A stretch of DNA of 7,054 nt from assembly GCA_945982095.1 (NCBI GenBank), contig CAMFRR010000041.1, positions 1-7,054 of the forward strand, given 5' to 3'. Positions 5,765 through 7,054 of the stretch are shown piece after piece. The position numbers and the translations under genes are program-made. The number at the start of each line of letters is the position of its first letter. Position 1 is the stretch's first letter. The DNA is from an uncultured Bacteroidales bacterium (GTDB lineage: Bacteria; Bacteroidota; Bacteroidia; Bacteroidales; UBA932). The notes beneath the pieces were generated by a model. That model was not told where the DNA came from. It did not search any database and worked only from the letters and a program-made list of their open reading frames with translations.

Positions 5765-7054
5765 TTAGTTGTTATAGATATAATTGCCTTCAAAATCCAC
5801 AGGTTTGCGCCCGAAAGGATCGAGTATCTTGTCCACAAGAAGAGCGTATTGGCCACGTGTCACATATGCCTTGGAATCAATTTCTTCCATAGCCTTGCGT
5901 ACTGCCTTGGCAGCAGCGCCCCTGCCCATTATCTTTTCCTTCACTGCCAGTTCCCTTACAATATCCGCAACTTCAGCCACGGTGACCGGCCTGTCGGAAT
6001 CCATATCATAAAAAGTGAAATAAGGGTACACTTCCTTAAGGCCGTCCAGCTCACTGTGCAGGAGCAACTCATCCGCCCTGAGCCAGAACTGATTGGTCCA
6101 CTCCACCTTGCGGCCCACGCCCTTGAGTATGCCAGTGCTGGCTATCCTCTGCAAAGGGGCGAACATAGGCGAATCCTTCTCGGCATCAAGACAAGGCTGG
6201 AGATAGCCTCCGCAGTCCAAAATGGCCTTCTGAACCTCACGCACTGATACTTCCGAAGGGGTAACGCCCTTGTGAAGGGCAGTGGCAGCGAGGGCACCGG
6301 CAGCTGTACCTATCTGGATCACAACAGGTTGCAGGCGTGTGCATCCGTTGATGATATTGGAAACGGAGATGGACTTTTCGGCTACTATGAAGTTGTCCAC
6401 ACCCTTTGGAATCAAGGTGCCCAGAGGCAGGCCGTACGAAGGTATGGGATGGAAATAAAGCCTCGGAAGTTCCTCATAACCCGAATATCTCGTATGGTGG
6501 TGGTCCACAGGATAGTCACCCACGGCAATATTGGTCCTGTACAGAGGCTGGGCCTGAGAATATGGGGCCTGGGCATGATTGCAGGTAAAGCGTACAAGAC
6601 CATGTATGCGGCGGGACTCCCTGTGATAAGGAATGAAAGGCATAAGGTCTTCAGTGGGATATTCATCATCGGCAAGCCCCAGATTGCAGAAACCCAGGTC
6701 ATGCTGCATGAAATAAATCAATCCCATTGTAAAATTCTTGGCTTTCTGAAGCTCCGCAGCCCTTTCTTCACGACTCATATCAATGAGATTCACATAATAA
6801 TCGTTGCCTTCAATAGGCCAGTTGATCATATATTTTCCGTTCGGCAGCGCTCCGTAGCTCAGCATCTCCTCTTTTGACCACACCCTGTCCGGTTCCTTGG
6901 GATTGATGCACTTGGGATTGGCGCAGCAGCAGGCAAAATCTGCTTCATTGTAGCCTGCCGGCATTTCAATGAGCGAAGGCTTGCCATAATCCTTGAGTAT
7001 GGCTACATATGTAAGGTCCTGAACTATATTGTTGGATTTTTCAGGAGCCACATC
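5765..7054 (-). CDS. FAD-dependent oxidoreductase (PF12831-type), C-terminal part, 5' end outside window
   Basis: This is a probable flavin-dependent oxidoreductase of the family often labelled 'FAD-dependent oxidoreductase' or, misleadingly, 'xanthan lyase'. The frame is open to the right edge. The GTG at 7051 is preceded in frame by another sense codon (Asp), so it is not a start. Counting from 7051, residues about 143-151 (PYHRESRRI) match the conserved RESRRI.G segment. Residues 175-186 (IAVGDYPVDHHH) match the 'vgdYPiD.H' segment. Residues 207-262 (GLPLGTLIPKGVDN, then SNIINGCTRLQPVVIQIGTA) match the conserved C-terminal FAD-contact region. The N-terminal Rossmann GxGxxG motif, expected in the family, is not in the window. 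Residues 41-48 hold a CCCANPKC cluster. Residues about 296-412 look SLH-like. The gene ends in TAA 12 bases before susC, so it is probably the upstream gene of the same operon. The family call is good; substrate, cofactor chemistry and cellular location are unknown. Confidence 0.85.
   Translation of the reverse strand, partial: DVAPEKSNNIVQDLTYVAILKDYGKPSLIEMPAGYNEADFACCCANPKCINPKEPDRVWSKEEMLSYGALPNGKYMINWPIEGNDYYVNLIDMSREERAAELQKAKNFTMGLIYFMQHDLGFCNLGLADDEYPTEDLMPFIPYHRESRRIHGLVRFTCNHAQAPYSQAQPLYRTNIAVGDYPVDHHHTRYSGYEELPRLYFHPIPSYGLPLGTLIPKGVDNFIVAEKSISVSNIINGCTRLQPVVIQIGTAAGALAATALHKGVTPSEVSVREVQKAILDCGGYLQPCLDAEKDSPMFAPLQRIASTGILKGVGRKVEWTNQFWLRADELLLHSELDGLKEVYPYFTFYDMDSDRPVTVAEVADIVRELAVKEKIMGRGAAAKAVRKAMEEIDSKAYVTRGQYALLVDKILDPFGRKPVDFEGNYIYNN
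5816..6166 (-). other. SLH-like C-terminal tail of the oxidoreductase
   Basis: After the conserved flavoprotein core, the protein continues for about 130 residues that resemble two S-layer-homology-type units. The first has FAPLQRIASTGILKGVG, then an Arg-Ala-Asp-Glu-Leu-Leu helix, comparable with the SLH pattern 'i..la..GIl.G....f.P...lTRaE.a.ll'. The second has VTVAEVADIVREL and ends with YVTRGQYALLVDKIL, comparable with 'iTRaEfa.ll...l'. What I see is pattern resemblance only; the canonical SLH binding motif is not clear. In this lineage such a tail could be a packing or protein-interaction module and not a cell-wall anchor. A plain helical C-terminal domain is the alternative. Confidence 0.45.

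Larger units (their letters stand above)
41..7054 (-). other. Polycistronic SusCD-type (PUL-like) operon segment
   Basis: Four genes lie on one strand with gaps of 12 bases (5753-5764), 4 bases (2617-2620) and 14 bases (962-975). None of these gaps has room for a promoter or terminator, and none shows an AGGAGG-like site, as is usual for Bacteroidota. The order oxidoreductase, SusC, SusD, accessory lipoprotein fits a nutrient-capture operon. The promoter and any sensor (hybrid two-component system, SusR-like or ECF sigma) must lie beyond 7054 or elsewhere. Further genes such as degradative enzymes would be expected to the left of base 1. Confidence 0.8.

Noticed and set aside
5642..6247. A 201-codon open frame on the plus strand opposite the oxidoreductase and the SusC start
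   Set aside because: It is antisense to a gene with clear family motifs, spans a gene junction, and its translation shows no recognisable domain.
6272..6877. A second 201-codon plus-strand open frame opposite the oxidoreductase
   Set aside because: It is antisense to strongly conserved motifs (RESRRI, GDYPVD) and looks like an incidental frame from codon bias.
7049..7051. GTG as the start of the oxidoreductase
   Set aside because: The frame stays open to the window edge, and the family needs an N-terminal FAD-binding Rossmann region that would lie further upstream.

Overview
The window is a fragment of a Bacteroidota (most likely Bacteroidales) polysaccharide-utilisation-type operon. The main evidence is an adjacent SusC/SusD pair: a TonB-dependent outer-membrane transporter with an N-terminal carboxypeptidase-D-like domain, followed by a SusD-type surface lipoprotein. 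Supporting signs are lipoprotein signal peptides followed by acidic residues, absence of clear Shine-Dalgarno sequences, and base composition that looks near 50% GC by eye. I cannot name the genus. The sequence looks like a metagenomic or short-read contig.

All four supported genes lie on the minus strand, so transcription runs from high to low coordinates. The order is: (1) the C-terminal ~430 residues of a FAD-dependent oxidoreductase of the PF12831 type with an SLH-like tail (7054 to 5765, 5' end outside the window); (2) a complete SusC-family transporter (5752 to 2621); (3) a complete SusD-family lipoprotein (2616 to 976); (4) a lipoprotein with two tandem DUF5018-like Ig-type domains (961 to 41), in the position often held by SusE/SusF-like binding proteins. 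Gaps are 12, 4 and 14 bases, so this is almost certainly one transcript. Its promoter lies beyond the right edge. No stretch over 300 bases lacks a gene, and there are no RNA genes, CRISPR arrays, insertion sequences or visible terminators.

A likely working model is that SusD and the DUF5018-like lipoprotein capture a ligand at the cell surface and SusC imports it with TonB energy. The oxidoreductase may act on the imported or partly degraded product. No glycoside hydrolase, polysaccharide lyase, sulfatase or regulator is visible, so the substrate cannot be named.

The most important structural oddity is at the left edge. Bases 1-55 are an exact copy of bases 345-399, and the copy puts the last gene out of frame and ends it at an immediate stop. 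The unit length (344) is not a multiple of three, and 55 is a common assembler k-mer size. The best reading is an assembly-graph loop at a contig end, not biology. The fourth gene should therefore be treated as truncated at about position 56. I do not see a convincing new biological system here. The most interesting biology is the oxidoreductase with an SLH-like tail and a cysteine cluster, tied to a SusCD pair.
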